DNA of 64,000 bases from Lysinibacillus sp. SGAir0095 (GCF_005491425.1 NZ_CP028083.1:136001-200000), one strand, 5' to 3'. Shown: positions 28,416-38,045, numbered from the stretch's first letter. Notes: generated from the letters alone by a model not told the origin. A program made the numbers and translations.

Positions 28416-29886
28416 CTTACTTGTTGTCCCGCTAATTATTCCAATCATAACTGCAGTGATTCTCGTATTTTTGCGTGAACAAATTGTTCTGCAACGGATT
28501 ATTAGTATAATTACGATGATTTTTATTAGCATCATTTCGTTTCTGTTACTGAATTTTGTCCAAACAGATGGGATTATTCGGTTAGATTTCAGTGGATGGT
28601 TGCCGCCATTTGGGATACTTTTTGTAGCGGATTCATTTTCGATACTATTAGTGTTAACCGCTAATATCTTAACTACTATTTGTTTACTATACGCGTTTTC
28701 AACAATAGGGGAACGACATGAAAAAATGTTCTTTTACCCATTTGTTCTATTTTTGATCGCCGGTGTAAATGGATCCTTTTTGACGGGTGATATTTTCAAT
28801 CTATTTGTTTGTTTTGAAGTCATGCTTTTAGCTTCGTATGTTTTGGTAGCACTTGGCGGAAAAAAGAGACAGCTGCGTGAATCATTAAAATATGTATTGA
28901 TAAACGTAGTGGCATCTTGGCTGTTCCTAATCGCACTAGCCTTTTTATACGGTACCGTCAAAACGTTAAATATGGCCCATATCGCACAGCGTGTTGCTGA
29001 AGCAGGACAAGATCCTCTGCTAACAACGGTAGCCATTCTGTTTTTAATTGTATTTAGTTTAAAAGCCGGGTTACTACTATTCTTTTGGTTACCAGGTTCA
29101 TATAGTGTACCGCCAACAGTTGTGCAAGCACTATTTGCAGCGCTATTAACAAAGGTCGGCATGTATGCACTAATTCGTACATTCACTCTGATGTTCCCAC
29201 TTAACCAAGATGTGACACATACGATTATCGGGGTAATGGCGGGTATTACACTTATCGCAGGTTGTATGGGAGCATTGTCCGGACGTGATATTTATACGAT
29301 TGCTACATATAACGTCATTATTGGTGTCGGATTTATCTTAATCGGATTGGCAGCTGGGACAGAGGCTGCACTAACAGGTGCAATCTATTATTTAATCCAT
29401 GACATGCTAGCAAAAGCTCTATTATTCTTGTTAGTCGGTATGATGTTTTATGTAAGCGGCGAGTCTGTTGTAAAGAAAATGAGTGGACTTATACAAAACT
29501 ACCCTTTATTTGGCTGGATTTATTTCTTTGTCATGCTGGCGTTAGCGGGAATTCCACCTCTAAGTGGGTTTATGGGGAAAGTGTTGATCGGGCAGGGCGC
29601 AATTGAGGCAGGTTCCTATGTATTGCTTGCTCTTGGCTTTGCATCAAGTATTATCGTTCTCTATTCCTTACTTAGAATATTCCTTGCATCCTTCTTTGGA
29701 GAATCGACGATTAGCTATGAAGATCGTAAGCCAATTCCTAAAGCCGCTTATTTATCCTTTATTCTATTAGCTATTACGATTGCCTATGTGGGAGTGGGAG
29801 CAGAGACTCTAGCGGTATACGTAAAGGATGCAGCTGAAACACTAATGAATCCATCAATCTACATTGATGCCATTTTAAAGGGGTGA
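28408..29886 (+). CDS. mrpD: Na+/H+ antiporter subunit D
   Basis: A 492-residue NuoM/N-like membrane protein with about 14 hydrophobic segments. FNLFVCFEVMLLASYVLVAL near residue 130 carries the conserved Glu, and the block around AGLLLFFWLPGSY is the second proton-channel region. It overlaps mrpC by 8 bases, with GAGAGG upstream of its ATG. Confidence 0.96.
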   Translation: MNNLLVVPLIIPIITAVILVFLREQIVLQRIISIITMIFISIISFLLLNFVQTDGIIRLDFSGWLPPFGILFVADSFSILLVLTANILTTICLLYAFSTIGERHEKMFFYPFVLFLIAGVNGSFLTGDIFNLFVCFEVMLLASYVLVALGGKKRQLRESLKYVLINVVASWLFLIALAFLYGTVKTLNMAHIAQRVAEAGQDPLLTTVAILFLIVFSLKAGLLLFFWLPGSYSVPPTVVQALFAALLTKVGMYALIRTFTLMFPLNQDVTHTIIGVMAGITLIAGCMGALSGRDIYTIATYNVIIGVGFILIGLAAGTEAALTGAIYYLIHDMLAKALLFLLVGMMFYVSGESVVKKMSGLIQNYPLFGWIYFFVMLALAGIPPLSGFMGKVLIGQGAIEAGSYVLLALGFASSIIVLYSLLRIFLASFFGESTISYEDRKPIPKAAYLSFILLAITIAYVGVGAETLAVYVKDAAETLMNPSIYIDAILKG

Positions 29887-29890
29887 GTTG

Positions 29891-30373
29891 ATGTTCGCAC
29901 AGTTTTTATTGAATTTATTTCTTGCTCTTTTGTGGCTGTTATTAGTAGATGAACCAGTTCCACAGTTAACAACTTTCTTCACAGGATTTGTTGTCGGGAT
30001 CGGGATTTTATATGTCATGCATCGATTCTTTGGAACGCAATTCTATCTAAGAAAAGTAATGAAGATTTTATATTTGATACTGTTGTTTATTAAAGAGCTT
30101 CTGACCTCTAGCTACGTTGTTATTAAACAAGTTCTGACACCCAATCTTCAAATTACTCCAGGAATCTTTACTTATAAAACAAGTTTAAAGGGAGAGTGGG
30201 AGGTAACGGCCTTGGCTTTGCTGCTAACTCTTACACCAGGATCAGTGGTAATGGAAGTATCGGAAAGTGGAGATGTCTTTTATATACATGCCATGGATTT
30301 AGAGGAGTCAAAGGAATCAATTATTCGATCAATGGCGAAATTTGAAAAAGCCATTTTGGAGGTGACACGATAG
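29891..30373 (+). CDS. mrpE: Na+/H+ antiporter subunit E
   Basis: A 160-residue protein with two or three N-terminal membrane segments (FLLNLFLALLWLLLV) and a cytoplasmic tail containing TLTPGSVVMEV, the recognised MrpE block. The ATG at 29891 is preferred to the TTG at 29888, which is too close to the GGGGTGAG site. Confidence 0.95.
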   Translation: MFAQFLLNLFLALLWLLLVDEPVPQLTTFFTGFVVGIGILYVMHRFFGTQFYLRKVMKILYLILLFIKELLTSSYVVIKQVLTPNLQITPGIFTYKTSLKGEWEVTALALLLTLTPGSVVMEVSESGDVFYIHAMDLEESKESIIRSMAKFEKAILEVTR

Positions 30374-30658
30374 ATGAAAGAATCCATTTTGTTATTGGCG
30401 CTACTGTTTTTCATGGTTGCCATTGCTTTATTGCTATATCGTGTAATAGTAGGACCATCCATGCCAGATCGTGCCATCGCATTAGACACTATCGGCGTGA
30501 ACCTAATCTCCGCAATAGCGGTAGTTTCTATCGTCTTATCAACAAAAGCGTTTTTAGAGGCGATTCTGATTTTAGGGATATTAGCCTTTATCGGAACAAT
30601 TGCCTTTTCGAAGTATATTGAAAGGGGGATTATCGTTGACCGCAAAGGAGATTCTTGA
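30374..30658 (+). CDS. mrpF: Na+/H+ antiporter subunit F
   Basis: A 94-residue protein with three membrane segments and the GPSMPDRAIALDTIG motif near residue 28 that identifies MrpF. Its ATG directly follows the mrpE stop, with GGAGGTGA upstream. Its 3' end overlaps mrpG by 23 bases. Confidence 0.95.
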   Translation: MKESILLLALLFFMVAIALLLYRVIVGPSMPDRAIALDTIGVNLISAIAVVSIVLSTKAFLEAILILGILAFIGTIAFSKYIERGIIVDRKGDS

Positions 30659-31043
30659 GTGGGTAGCAGTAATTTTGGTTTTAATTGGCTCCATCATTAG
30701 TGTGATTAGTGCGTTGGGCCTCATCAAGTTACCAGATGTGTATACAAGATCCCACGCTGCCACAAAAAGCTCAACTTTAGCAGTTTTGGCTTGTTTATTA
30801 GGCGCGTTCATTTACTTTTGGAGTCATGATGGATATGTAAGTATTCGTTTAATATTGGGGATTATCTTCGTCTTTATAACAGCCCCGGTAGCTGGCCATT
30901 TAGTATGTCGTGCTGCATACCGTTCCCGTGTACCATTAGCGAGAAGCTCGGGGGAAGATGAATTGAGGCCAATCCTGTTTGACGGAGATATAGCAACTGT
31001 CACAACTGAAGCAATAAGAAACAAAGAATCAGAAGATAACTAG
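30636..31043 (+). CDS. mrpG: Na+/H+ antiporter subunit G
   Basis: A 135-residue protein with three membrane segments and the MrpG block LIKLPDVYTRSHAATKSSTLAV near residue 31. The start is TTG at 30636, seven bases after AAAGGGGG and inside the end of mrpF; a longer frame from 30600 has no site. Last gene of the operon, followed by a terminator. Confidence 0.94.
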   Translation: MTAKEILEWVAVILVLIGSIISVISALGLIKLPDVYTRSHAATKSSTLAVLACLLGAFIYFWSHDGYVSIRLILGIIFVFITAPVAGHLVCRAAYRSRVPLARSSGEDELRPILFDGDIATVTTEAIRNKESEDN

Positions 31044-31223
31044 TTATCCACATGAAAGAACATTCACTTTTTATAAAGAAGTGGGTGTTTTTTTGTTTGT
31101 GGATAACTTTTCGCATGTTTTAGGGAGAAATTTAAATTTTCGATGTGGACAAGTAAGTCATCTTGGGATAAAGCTGTGGAGAAAATCGTTAAAGTGGATA
31201 GCTGGCTGTAGGATTGTGGATAA
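31044..31223. promoter_or_regulatory. cluster of DnaA boxes
   Basis: Three exact consensus boxes TTATCCACA: 31044-31052 on plus, 31098-31106 and 31215-31223 on minus. One-mismatch copies are at 31144-31152 (TGTGGACAA) and 31175-31183 (TGTGGAGAA), and weaker ones near 31163 and 31193. The 341-bp gap holds no gene. DnaA binding is a strong inference from consensus; biological role is open. Confidence 0.65.
31059..31096 (+). terminator. terminator of the mrp operon
   Basis: AACATTCACTT pairs with AAGTGGGTGTT (two G-U pairs), followed by T7. Confidence 0.8.
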
Positions 31224-31292
31224 GATTTTCCGGATGTATGGAAATTGAAGTACATGAGTAGCGCAAAAAGTAAGTAATTAAAACAGTAGATA

Positions 31293-31343
31293 TTGACAAT
31301 TTTATACAAATGAAATATAGTACATTACAACAGTAATGTACTA
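31293..31343 (+). promoter_or_regulatory. promoter and operator of the YtrA-like operon
   Basis: TTGACA (31293-31298), 17-bp spacer, TATAGT (31316-31321). Overlapping the -10 and start site is a perfect palindrome, TAGTACATTAC-AACA-GTAATGTACTA (31318-31343). This is the expected layout for repression by the GntR-type regulator encoded immediately downstream. Confidence 0.8.
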
Positions 31344-31384
31344 AATATAGAGCGAAATAATGCTACTCGAAAGGAGAAGCTTTC

Positions 31385-31756
31385 ATGCAGTTAAGCAATG
31401 ACTGTACAACACCCATCTATATTCAAATTGCAGAATGGATTGAAAATGAGATATTGGCGGACCGCTTACAAGAAACGGGGAAGGTGTATTCTCAATATCA
31501 GCTTGCGGAGCTTTTTAATATTAATCCAGCAACAGCAGGAAAGGGACTAACAATCCTACTTGAAATGGGAATTGTATATAAAAAACGGGGAATCGGTATG
31601 TTTGTGCAGGAGGGGGCTAAGGAGTTGATAGTAGCAAAAAGACGAGATGAAAAGCTGTCAAAGCTTGCAAAAGAGATTGTACAGGAAGCAAAACGTTTAT
31701 TTGTTACAGACGAAGAGTTATTGGAGTTAATAAAAAAAGTCCAAAGGGAGGGGTAA
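31385..31756 (+). CDS. GntR-family transcriptional regulator, YtrA subfamily
   Basis: A 123-residue repressor. The winged helix starts with TPIYIQIAEWIENEILADRL and includes a recognition region around YSQYQLAELFNINPATAGKGL; the C-terminal effector part is very short (about 50 residues), which defines the YtrA subfamily. These usually repress their own ABC transporter operon in response to envelope stress or antibiotics. It is first gene of an operon with an ATPase and a permease, and a perfect palindrome overlaps the promoter. AAAGGAGAAG precedes the ATG. Confidence 0.9.
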   Translation: MQLSNDCTTPIYIQIAEWIENEILADRLQETGKVYSQYQLAELFNINPATAGKGLTILLEMGIVYKKRGIGMFVQEGAKELIVAKRRDEKLSKLAKEIVQEAKRLFVTDEELLELIKKVQREG

Positions 31757-31761
31757 AGCCC

Positions 31762-32652
31762 ATGATAGAGATTGTTTGTAATCGAGTTGAGAAAAGATTT
31801 CGTAGTAAAAATGCTTTGAATAAACTCTCTTGTTCTATTGAAGGGGAAAAAATAATTGGCTTAATAGGAAGCAATGGGGCTGGAAAGTCAACATGGCTAA
31901 AGCTTTTGGCGGGCCATTTAAAACCAACTGATGGGGAAATTCGACTCCTTGGCGAAAATCCCTTCAACAATCTGAAGATAGCCACAAATCTAATCTTAAT
32001 AGAGGATACAATGACCTTTCCTCCCTTTTTCAATCTCGGGGAGTTGTTTAAAATGGCAAGTGATTTTTACCCCAATTGGCAAGGAGCATTAGCTGAAAGA
32101 CTGTTGGTTTACGCGGAAATTCCGTTAAATAGCTATCACCATCATCTATCAAAAGGACAAGTATCAACGTTTAATCTGATCTATGGTCTTGCAACCAGAT
32201 GTGCAATTACATTACTGGATGAGCCGATGAATGGAATGGATGAGGGAATTCGAACAGATATGTACCGAGCCATTTTAAAGGAGTATATAGCATATCCTCG
32301 AACACTGATTATTTCAAGTCATCATCTAAAGGAAATTGAACATCTACTGGAGGAAATTATGTTAATTGATGAAGGGGAAGTAGTGCTGCATTTACCTCTT
32401 GAAGATGTGAAGCAAATGATGGTGCGACTTCAAGGGGACGTAAATGAGATTAAGGAAATGACAAATTATCAGGATGTACTTTATGAAAGACAAGATGCTA
32501 TAAACTACGAGGCTATTATTGAACGAAATAAGATTGATAGAAGCTATACGCAACAGACGGCCGTACAAATGCAATCAGTATCGGCAAGTGAAGTATGCAA
32601 ATTTTTAACTACTAAACAGAAGGGTGGAATTGACGATGTCTTTAAATCATAA
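31762..32652 (+). CDS. ABC transporter ATP-binding protein (YtrB-like)
   Basis: A 296-residue ATPase: Walker A GSNGAGKS near residue 37, signature LSKGQVSTF near 130 (a G-for-G variant LSKGQ), Walker B ITLLDEPMNGMDE near 150 and the switch His in ISSHHLKEIE. Residues after 210 form a longer tail. It lies 5 bp after the regulator and overlaps the permease start by 17 bases. Substrate unknown; YtrB-type systems are linked to envelope stress. Confidence 0.9.
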   Translation: MIEIVCNRVEKRFRSKNALNKLSCSIEGEKIIGLIGSNGAGKSTWLKLLAGHLKPTDGEIRLLGENPFNNLKIATNLILIEDTMTFPPFFNLGELFKMASDFYPNWQGALAERLLVYAEIPLNSYHHHLSKGQVSTFNLIYGLATRCAITLLDEPMNGMDEGIRTDMYRAILKEYIAYPRTLIISSHHLKEIEHLLEEIMLIDEGEVVLHLPLEDVKQMMVRLQGDVNEIKEMTNYQDVLYERQDAINYEAIIERNKIDRSYTQQTAVQMQSVSASEVCKFLTTKQKGGIDDVFKS

Positions 32653-33361
32653 AACATTTCATCAAGTTGTTCTGATGCAAGCTAAATGGAAGATAAAAGC
32701 ATATAGTCATGCGCTGGTTCCCCTTTTAATTCTGCAAATCTTTATGGGCTTCATTAATTATGGTGGTGGTAGTGGTATGTCAACTATAGGTAATGGGACA
32801 TTTTCAGTTAAGATACATTTCTATAGTTTAGATGTGTTTCTTATGGCTACTTGTCTTTGGGCTTTTATTACTGCTTTTTTAATCCAAACAAAGGGCTATC
32901 GGCAGTTTGATCTATCTACAGTGACAACTCGAGCAACTGGTAGTATCTCAAATACAATTGTACTAATTGTTTATAGTTTCATCGGCGCTATCATTGTATT
33001 TATGTCACTTTATATTTTAGTAGCATTAATTCATCTTTTTAAGGGAATTAGTATGGTTCCGGATGTAAGCCTGTTTAATTTTATGCATTTTTTCATCGCA
33101 TTTTTAGTACTACTGCTCGCAGCTTCTAGCGGTTATTTTTTGTCGTCACTTTTTAATCTCTCAAAGATAATAGGCGGTGTATTTATTCTTGTGTTGGTGT
33201 ATTTCTTTTTCCGAGTTCTAGATGAGCAGCTGTTAACCATCTTAAAATTTTATTTTGAAGCAGGATATTCTTTATTTATGGTAAAAGCAATTTTAACCGC
33301 TGGCATATTATTTTCACTACCAGTTATTTTTCTTAATAGAAGAGAGGTGGTTAGACGATGA
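32636..33361 (+). CDS. ABC transporter permease-like membrane protein
   Basis: A 241-residue protein with six hydrophobic segments and little charge between them, consistent with an ABC-2-type permease half. The ATG at 32636 is chosen because AAGGGTGG stands 8 bases upstream; the in-frame GTG at 32624 lies inside that site. It overlaps the ATPase gene before it and the next gene by 4 bases, so all are one operon. No solute motif is visible. Confidence 0.8.
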   Translation: MSLNHKTFHQVVLMQAKWKIKAYSHALVPLLILQIFMGFINYGGGSGMSTIGNGTFSVKIHFYSLDVFLMATCLWAFITAFLIQTKGYRQFDLSTVTTRATGSISNTIVLIVYSFIGAIIVFMSLYILVALIHLFKGISMVPDVSLFNFMHFFIAFLVLLLAASSGYFLSSLFNLSKIIGGVFILVLVYFFFRVLDEQLLTILKFYFEAGYSLFMVKAILTAGILFSLPVIFLNRREVVRR

Positions 33362-34074
33362 CAATACTTATGGTAATTATACCTATGTTCTTACTGTTTA
33401 TCTTCTTCTCGCTATTTTTATATGTTTCAAAAGGAATGAAATTTAGAAAGTATTTTTGGACGGTTAACAGAATAGGTATAGTATTAATAGGCTATATAGG
33501 GCTTGGTTTGTTCGCGTTAATTTATTTATTTTTTACTAGTAATGAAGATATTAAAATTGTATCTTCAGAGGAAATTCAAGAAATTACTAAGGACGAAATG
33601 CAGTTCTATAATTTTTTTATGTCTGAAAAGGAAGACAAATTTAATGATAAATATTTAGTTGATGAGTGGTCCATGGAGTTTACCTCTGATGAAGTGACTT
33701 TAGCAAAGGAAGTAGAAGATACTTATGGCAATGTTTTTGTCATAATTGATTGGCGTGATGACGCAAGCTCAAATGAGATTTATGCAAAAACATATCAAAC
33801 ACCTTATATCTTCAGAGGAATCAATTTGACAAGTGAACTAACTAAAAATCAGTTTGAATTCACAGGTGATAAACTTCTTGTAAAGAACCCACCTGTTCAA
33901 CAATTTACTTATAATAGTATCAATCCGAAGATAGAAATCTTGGAGAATCTGCAAGCAATGTATTCAAACAATTCTGTAGTTGACAATTCTGTAACAGGTA
34001 CAACGTTTCTTTACTTGAATGTTCCAAATCATGTTACTATTATTGATGAGGGTGAGCTTCGGTTTTACCCATAA
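33358..34074 (+). CDS. unknown membrane-anchored protein of the YtrA-like operon
   Basis: A 238-residue protein that I do not recognise. Two membrane segments occupy residues 3-22 and 37-58. The rest (about 180 residues) is hydrophilic, acidic and presumably outside the membrane, rich in beta-type sequence such as YGNVFVIIDWRDD and TTFLYLNVPNHVTI. Its ATG overlaps the permease stop (ATGA). The topology suggests an accessory or sensor subunit of the transporter; that is inference. Confidence 0.75.
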   Translation: MTILMVIIPMFLLFIFFSLFLYVSKGMKFRKYFWTVNRIGIVLIGYIGLGLFALIYLFFTSNEDIKIVSSEEIQEITKDEMQFYNFFMSEKEDKFNDKYLVDEWSMEFTSDEVTLAKEVEDTYGNVFVIIDWRDDASSNEIYAKTYQTPYIFRGINLTSELTKNQFEFTGDKLLVKNPPVQQFTYNSINPKIEILENLQAMYSNNSVVDNSVTGTTFLYLNVPNHVTIIDEGELRFYP

Positions 34075-34100
34075 TCTTTGAAATGAATTGAGCGAGTGCT

Positions 34101-34916
34101 TTGAAAAAACTTCTTAAATTTTGCCTTTTTATAATAGCAATATACTTATTTTTATATATAAATAACCATTGGATTATTACGACCGAGCATATTTATGAAT
34201 CGGAAAAGGTACCGGAAAGCTTTGATGGCTTTCGAATTACCCAAGTTTCTGATTTGCATGATGCCTTGTTTGGGGACAATCAAGCCAAACTCGTGAAAAA
34301 AGTAGCGGCTACTAATCCAGATGTAATTTTTATTACGGGGGATGTCATTGACAGCAATCGCTATAATCTAGAGCAGAGCTTGCAGGCAGTACGGGAATTT
34401 GTGAAAATTTCAGATGTTTACTATGTGATTGGAAATCATGAGGTAGCAACAAACAAAGTTGAAGAAATATATGAAGCATTGTCCGCAATTGGTGTTCATG
34501 TCATGCCAAATACTTCTATGATTTTGGAGCGTGAAGGGGAAAGCATTGCGATTTTAGGGATTGAAGACCCTCTTAATGGCTATGAAACACAAAGTATGCT
34601 AGGTACGGCATTGGCTGGTGTAGACAGAGAAGATTTGACTGTTCTCTTAGCTCACCGTCCGGAGAAGTTCAATACGTATGTCGCTAATAATATTAACTTG
34701 GTGTTCTCGGGCCATGCACATGGAGGACAGATTCGACTTCCTTTTGTTGGAGGACTAATAGCACCTGGACAAGGATTCTTACCGAAATATACAGCAGGAA
34801 CTTTTGAAGATGGGGAGACAACCATGAATGTAAGCCGTGGCTTAGGAAATAGTACAGTGCCTTTTCGTATATTCAATCTGCCACAGCTAGTAGTGGTAGA
34901 GTTAAAGTCTAAATAA
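34101..34916 (+). CDS. membrane-anchored metallophosphoesterase (YkuE-like)
   Basis: A 271-residue protein with one N-terminal membrane segment (LLKFCLFIIAIYLFLYI) and a calcineurin-like phosphoesterase domain: the metal motifs VSDLHD, ITGDVID, IGNHEVA and FSGHAHGGQIR occur in order. The fold matches YkuE/UshA-like lipid or nucleotide phosphoesterases. The start is TTG at 34101 with a weak GAGCGAG site. It follows the ABC operon by 26 bp and may be transcribed with it. Confidence 0.88.
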   Translation: MKKLLKFCLFIIAIYLFLYINNHWIITTEHIYESEKVPESFDGFRITQVSDLHDALFGDNQAKLVKKVAATNPDVIFITGDVIDSNRYNLEQSLQAVREFVKISDVYYVIGNHEVATNKVEEIYEALSAIGVHVMPNTSMILEREGESIAILGIEDPLNGYETQSMLGTALAGVDREDLTVLLAHRPEKFNTYVANNINLVFSGHAHGGQIRLPFVGGLIAPGQGFLPKYTAGTFEDGETTMNVSRGLGNSTVPFRIFNLPQLVVVELKSK

Positions 34917-34949
34917 TAGTATTGTTAATGGAAATGGGGGAATCGAAGC

Positions 34950-35489
34950 ATGTTCATTTATCCAGTAGATGAAGAAATCAGCTTGAGACTTGTTACAGAA
35001 AGAGATGCAGAAGAAATCTTTCAAATGATTGATTCCTCTCGCACACATTTTCGTGAATGGTTGGGCTGGTTAGATTATTCAACGAAAGTTCAGGATACAT
35101 TGGTCAACATTAAAAATAATCTGCTTCAGTTTATAGCAAATGAAGGTTTGGATACGGCCATTGTTTATAAAGGGAAAATAGTTGGGAAAATTGGTTTCAA
35201 CAAAATCAATAAGTCCAATAAAACTGCCTATGTTGGCTATATGTTAGATGAAAAGTTTCAAGGGAAAGGTATCATGACAAGATCAGCTAAAGCCATCGTC
35301 AAGATAGCTTTTGAAGAATATGGATTGAATAAGGTCGAAATCCATGCTGCTGAAGGAAATACAAAAAGCCGTAGTATTCCCATAAGATTAGGCTTTAAAG
35401 AAGAAGGAACTATTCGCAGTGCCGAATGGCTGTATGACCATTATGTAGACCACGTTGTTTATGGCATGCTAAAAGAAGAGTGGAAGTAA
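34950..35489 (+). CDS. RimJ/RimL-type N-acetyltransferase
   Basis: A 179-residue GNAT enzyme. It starts with the RimL-like ISLRLVTERDAEEIF, has YMLDEKFQGKGIMTRSAKAI near residue 90 (acetyl-CoA loop QGKGIM) and ends with the RLGFKEEGTIRSAEWLYDHYVD block typical of ribosomal-protein serine acetyltransferase relatives. Target here unknown. GGGGGAATC precedes the ATG. Confidence 0.9.
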   Translation: MFIYPVDEEISLRLVTERDAEEIFQMIDSSRTHFREWLGWLDYSTKVQDTLVNIKNNLLQFIANEGLDTAIVYKGKIVGKIGFNKINKSNKTAYVGYMLDEKFQGKGIMTRSAKAIVKIAFEEYGLNKVEIHAAEGNTKSRSIPIRLGFKEEGTIRSAEWLYDHYVDHVVYGMLKEEWK

Positions 35490-35520
35490 GAGCAAGCTAG
35501 AAAGAAAGCTTGCTCTTTTT
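35489..35520 (+). terminator. terminator after the acetyltransferase
   Basis: AGAGCAAGC / GCTTGCTCT stem with T5 tail. Confidence 0.85.
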
Positions 35521-35659
35521 GTATGCTTGATTAATAAGTGTCTACAAAAAGCAAATTCACTGGCAAAATGCACTAAGTATAAATGAAATTCTCCTTAGAC
35601 TGGCCAAAGCTGATTAGAATCCCGCCACTTTCTTCAAATATACAGCCAAATTCCAAAAG

Positions 35660-36844
35660 CTAAACCAACTTCCTCATTTCCCCCAAAAGTTCCTCTGCAG
35701 AAAGAAGTCTTTCTCCACCACCTTGAACAAAAGAGTCATTCCCGCCGCCTTTTCCATTGATTAATGGAAGAATGCCACCAGAGATTTCTTTCATGGTTTT
35801 ATCAACCTGATTTCCGCGAGCAGCGATAAATTGAATTTTATCTTCATTTTCCGCTGCCAGTAGACAAATTCCCTCACTCATCAGTGAGATTACTTCACGA
35901 CCAAGCTTTTGTAAGGTTTGTACAGTACGATTTTTAAATGAGGCAGCTACAATTCCAGAAGCACGACTTGCTGCAATAAGCTCCATTGCTTCGTACCTAA
36001 GCAGTTGATTTTGTGCTTCTTCTAAGTTTTTTTCGGTTTCTTTTATATCATGAAAAACTTTCCGTAATGCATCCCCTGCTGATTCCTCTGGTACACTCAA
36101 TTGGCGGGCAACATCGGACAATACACTTTTTCGCATGGCTAGCTGACTTAACACCCGATTCCCACACACAAAAGAAACGCGTGTATTCTTTTTCATTTTT
36201 TCTGTACTCATGATTTTAATGCTACTTACTTGACCTGTAGATGTAGGATGGATACCGCCACAACCGTTGTAGTCATAATCTGGAATGATCACAAGGCGAA
36301 TATCTTCATCAACAGAAATGTCTTTTCTCAAAGGGTAATGGGCTAATTCTTCATTAGTTACCCATTTTGTCTCGATTGGTCGATTTTCGAGCACAATTTC
36401 ATTTGCTCGTTTTTCTGCCTGAGCCAGTTGTTCATCTGTAATTTGAGCGGCGGCAATATCAATCGTGACAAGTCCCATTCCTAAATGAAAGCTAACAGTT
36501 GGGAAATCGAACAGCTCCACAAAGGCTGCTGTTAAAATATGCTGGCCACAATGCTGTTGCATATGATCAAAACGGCGTTCCCAGTCGATATGTCCTGTAA
36601 CTTCACCTTCCAGCGCTTTTATGTCTCCTTCAACATAATGTCGAATGTCATCCTCTACTTTTTCTACATTTATTACCCGTAAATCATTAATTCTTCCTAT
36701 ATCATGGGGCTGCCCCCCTCCAGTTGGATAAAATGCTGTATTTGATAGGACAATATAGGGTCCTGTTTCGTCAAGTCCTGTTCGTAAAACGTCCGCTGTA
36801 AATTGTTGCATCATTGGATCTTGGTAATAAAATAAATCTTTCAT
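35660..36844 (-). CDS. alanyl-tRNA editing protein (AlaX long form with DHHA1 domain)
   Basis: A 394-residue protein that deacylates Ser- or Gly-mischarged tRNA(Ala). The N-terminal half carries AFYPTGGGQPHD near residue 38, then the zinc-binding HCGQH (His98, His102) and CGGIH (Cys195, His199). The C-terminal part, after a coiled-coil linker near 250-280, has the DHHA1 glycine-rich GGKGGGND motif. The ATG at 36844 is chosen because AAAGGGG lies 9 bases upstream; the frame extends 7 codons further without a site. Length and domains fit AlaX-L. Confidence 0.92.
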   Translation of the reverse strand: MKDLFYYQDPMMQQFTADVLRTGLDETGPYIVLSNTAFYPTGGGQPHDIGRINDLRVINVEKVEDDIRHYVEGDIKALEGEVTGHIDWERRFDHMQQHCGQHILTAAFVELFDFPTVSFHLGMGLVTIDIAAAQITDEQLAQAEKRANEIVLENRPIETKWVTNEELAHYPLRKDISVDEDIRLVIIPDYDYNGCGGIHPTSTGQVSSIKIMSTEKMKKNTRVSFVCGNRVLSQLAMRKSVLSDVARQLSVPEESAGDALRKVFHDIKETEKNLEEAQNQLLRYEAMELIAASRASGIVAASFKNRTVQTLQKLGREVISLMSEGICLLAAENEDKIQFIAARGNQVDKTMKEISGGILPLINGKGGGNDSFVQGGGERLLSAEELLGEMRKLV

Positions 36845-37067
36845 AAGGAATAGCCCCTTTACCATTAACTATTTTTCCTTATTGTTGCATACTCGTTAAA
36901 AAGTGTCACTTAAATGAGAAAATTTATGTTTTATTTACATTTTAACTATTTTCATAGTAAATTCCTTGGTGTAAACTAAAGTCACGCTAAATATCAAATA
37001 TGTATTATTTTTAGACAATTTAGACAATATTTATCAAATAAAGTATACATAAGTAGGGGTTAATTCT

Positions 37068-38045
37068 ATGAGAAAATATGCCATTTTGTTAGTATTAAGC
37101 ATTTTTGCTGTGGTTCTTTCTGCCTGTTCAGATGGTGGACAAAATACAGAAACAGACAATATTAAGGTAGGGATTATGCTTTCGGATGCGGGGCTAGGAG
37201 ATCAATCCTTCTCTGACATGGGATTCGCAGGTCTCGAACAAGCGCGTGATGAATTAGGGATTTCCTTTGATTATAGAGAATTGGAAGAATCGGAAACCTA
37301 TGAGCAAGGACTAGAGGAATTAGTCGAGCAAGGAAATGATTTAGTTATTGGTTTAGGCTTCTCGATTCAAGAAGCATTAGAGACTGTTGCGAAGAAATAC
37401 CCGGATGTCTCTTTTTTAATTATTGATTCACAATCGGATTTACCAAATGTCTATAATATTACCTTTAAAGAAGATGAAGGTTCTTTTTTAGTCGGCTTAG
37501 TAGCGGGTATGAAAACGCAAAGTAACGTTGTTGGATTTGTGGGTGGAGAAGATGTAGAACTAATTCACAAATTTGAAGATGGATTTGTGGCTGGGGTAAA
37601 GGCAGTAAATCCAGAGGCTAAAATTCTGTCTAGATATTCAGGAACTTTCGGTGATGATAAGCTAGGGGAAAGTATTGCCAAAGAAATGATTGCAGCAGGA
37701 GCGGATTATATCTATCCCGCAGCAGGCTTTACTGGGGTAGGGGTTATCCTTGAATCTCAAAAAGCTGGGACTTATTCCTTTGGTGTAGACAGTGACCAGT
37801 TTTATCTTGCTGAAGGCTCAGTTGTGTCTTCAATGGTTAAACAAGTGGATGTAGCCATCTATGATACGGTAAAAGAATTAGTTGAAAAAGGGTCTATTAG
37901 TGAAAAGAATAAACAACTGGGTTTAAAGGAAAACGGAGTTGCCATTGCACCTATTCGAGTAATTAACCTATCACCAACAGAGCAAGATACGCTTGAAAAG
38001 TACATCGAAGAAATCTCCAACGGAACAGTTACAATACTAGAATAG
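37068..38045 (+). CDS. BMP-family (Med/PnrA-like) solute-binding lipoprotein
   Basis: A 325-residue lipoprotein with a lipobox LSACS (Cys20). The BMP fold is marked by [19 protein letters not shown] near residue 34, [22 protein letters not shown] near 155 and [12 protein letters not shown] near 215. Family members bind purine nucleosides or act as regulators (Med). No BMP-type permease or ATPase is adjacent; instead a chemoreceptor gene follows after 10 bp. So the protein may present its ligand to the chemoreceptor, which is inference. AGTAGGGG precedes the ATG. Confidence 0.9.
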   Translation: MRKYAILLVLSIFAVVLSACSDGGQNTETDNIKVGIMLSDAGLGDQSFSDMGFAGLEQARDELGISFDYRELEESETYEQGLEELVEQGNDLVIGLGFSIQEALETVAKKYPDVSFLIIDSQSDLPNVYNITFKEDEGSFLVGLVAGMKTQSNVVGFVGGEDVELIHKFEDGFVAGVKAVNPEAKILSRYSGTFGDDKLGESIAKEMIAAGADYIYPAAGFTGVGVILESQKAGTYSFGVDSDQFYLAEGSVVSSMVKQVDVAIYDTVKELVEKGSISEKNKQLGLKENGVAIAPIRVINLSPTEQDTLEKYIEEISNGTVTILE

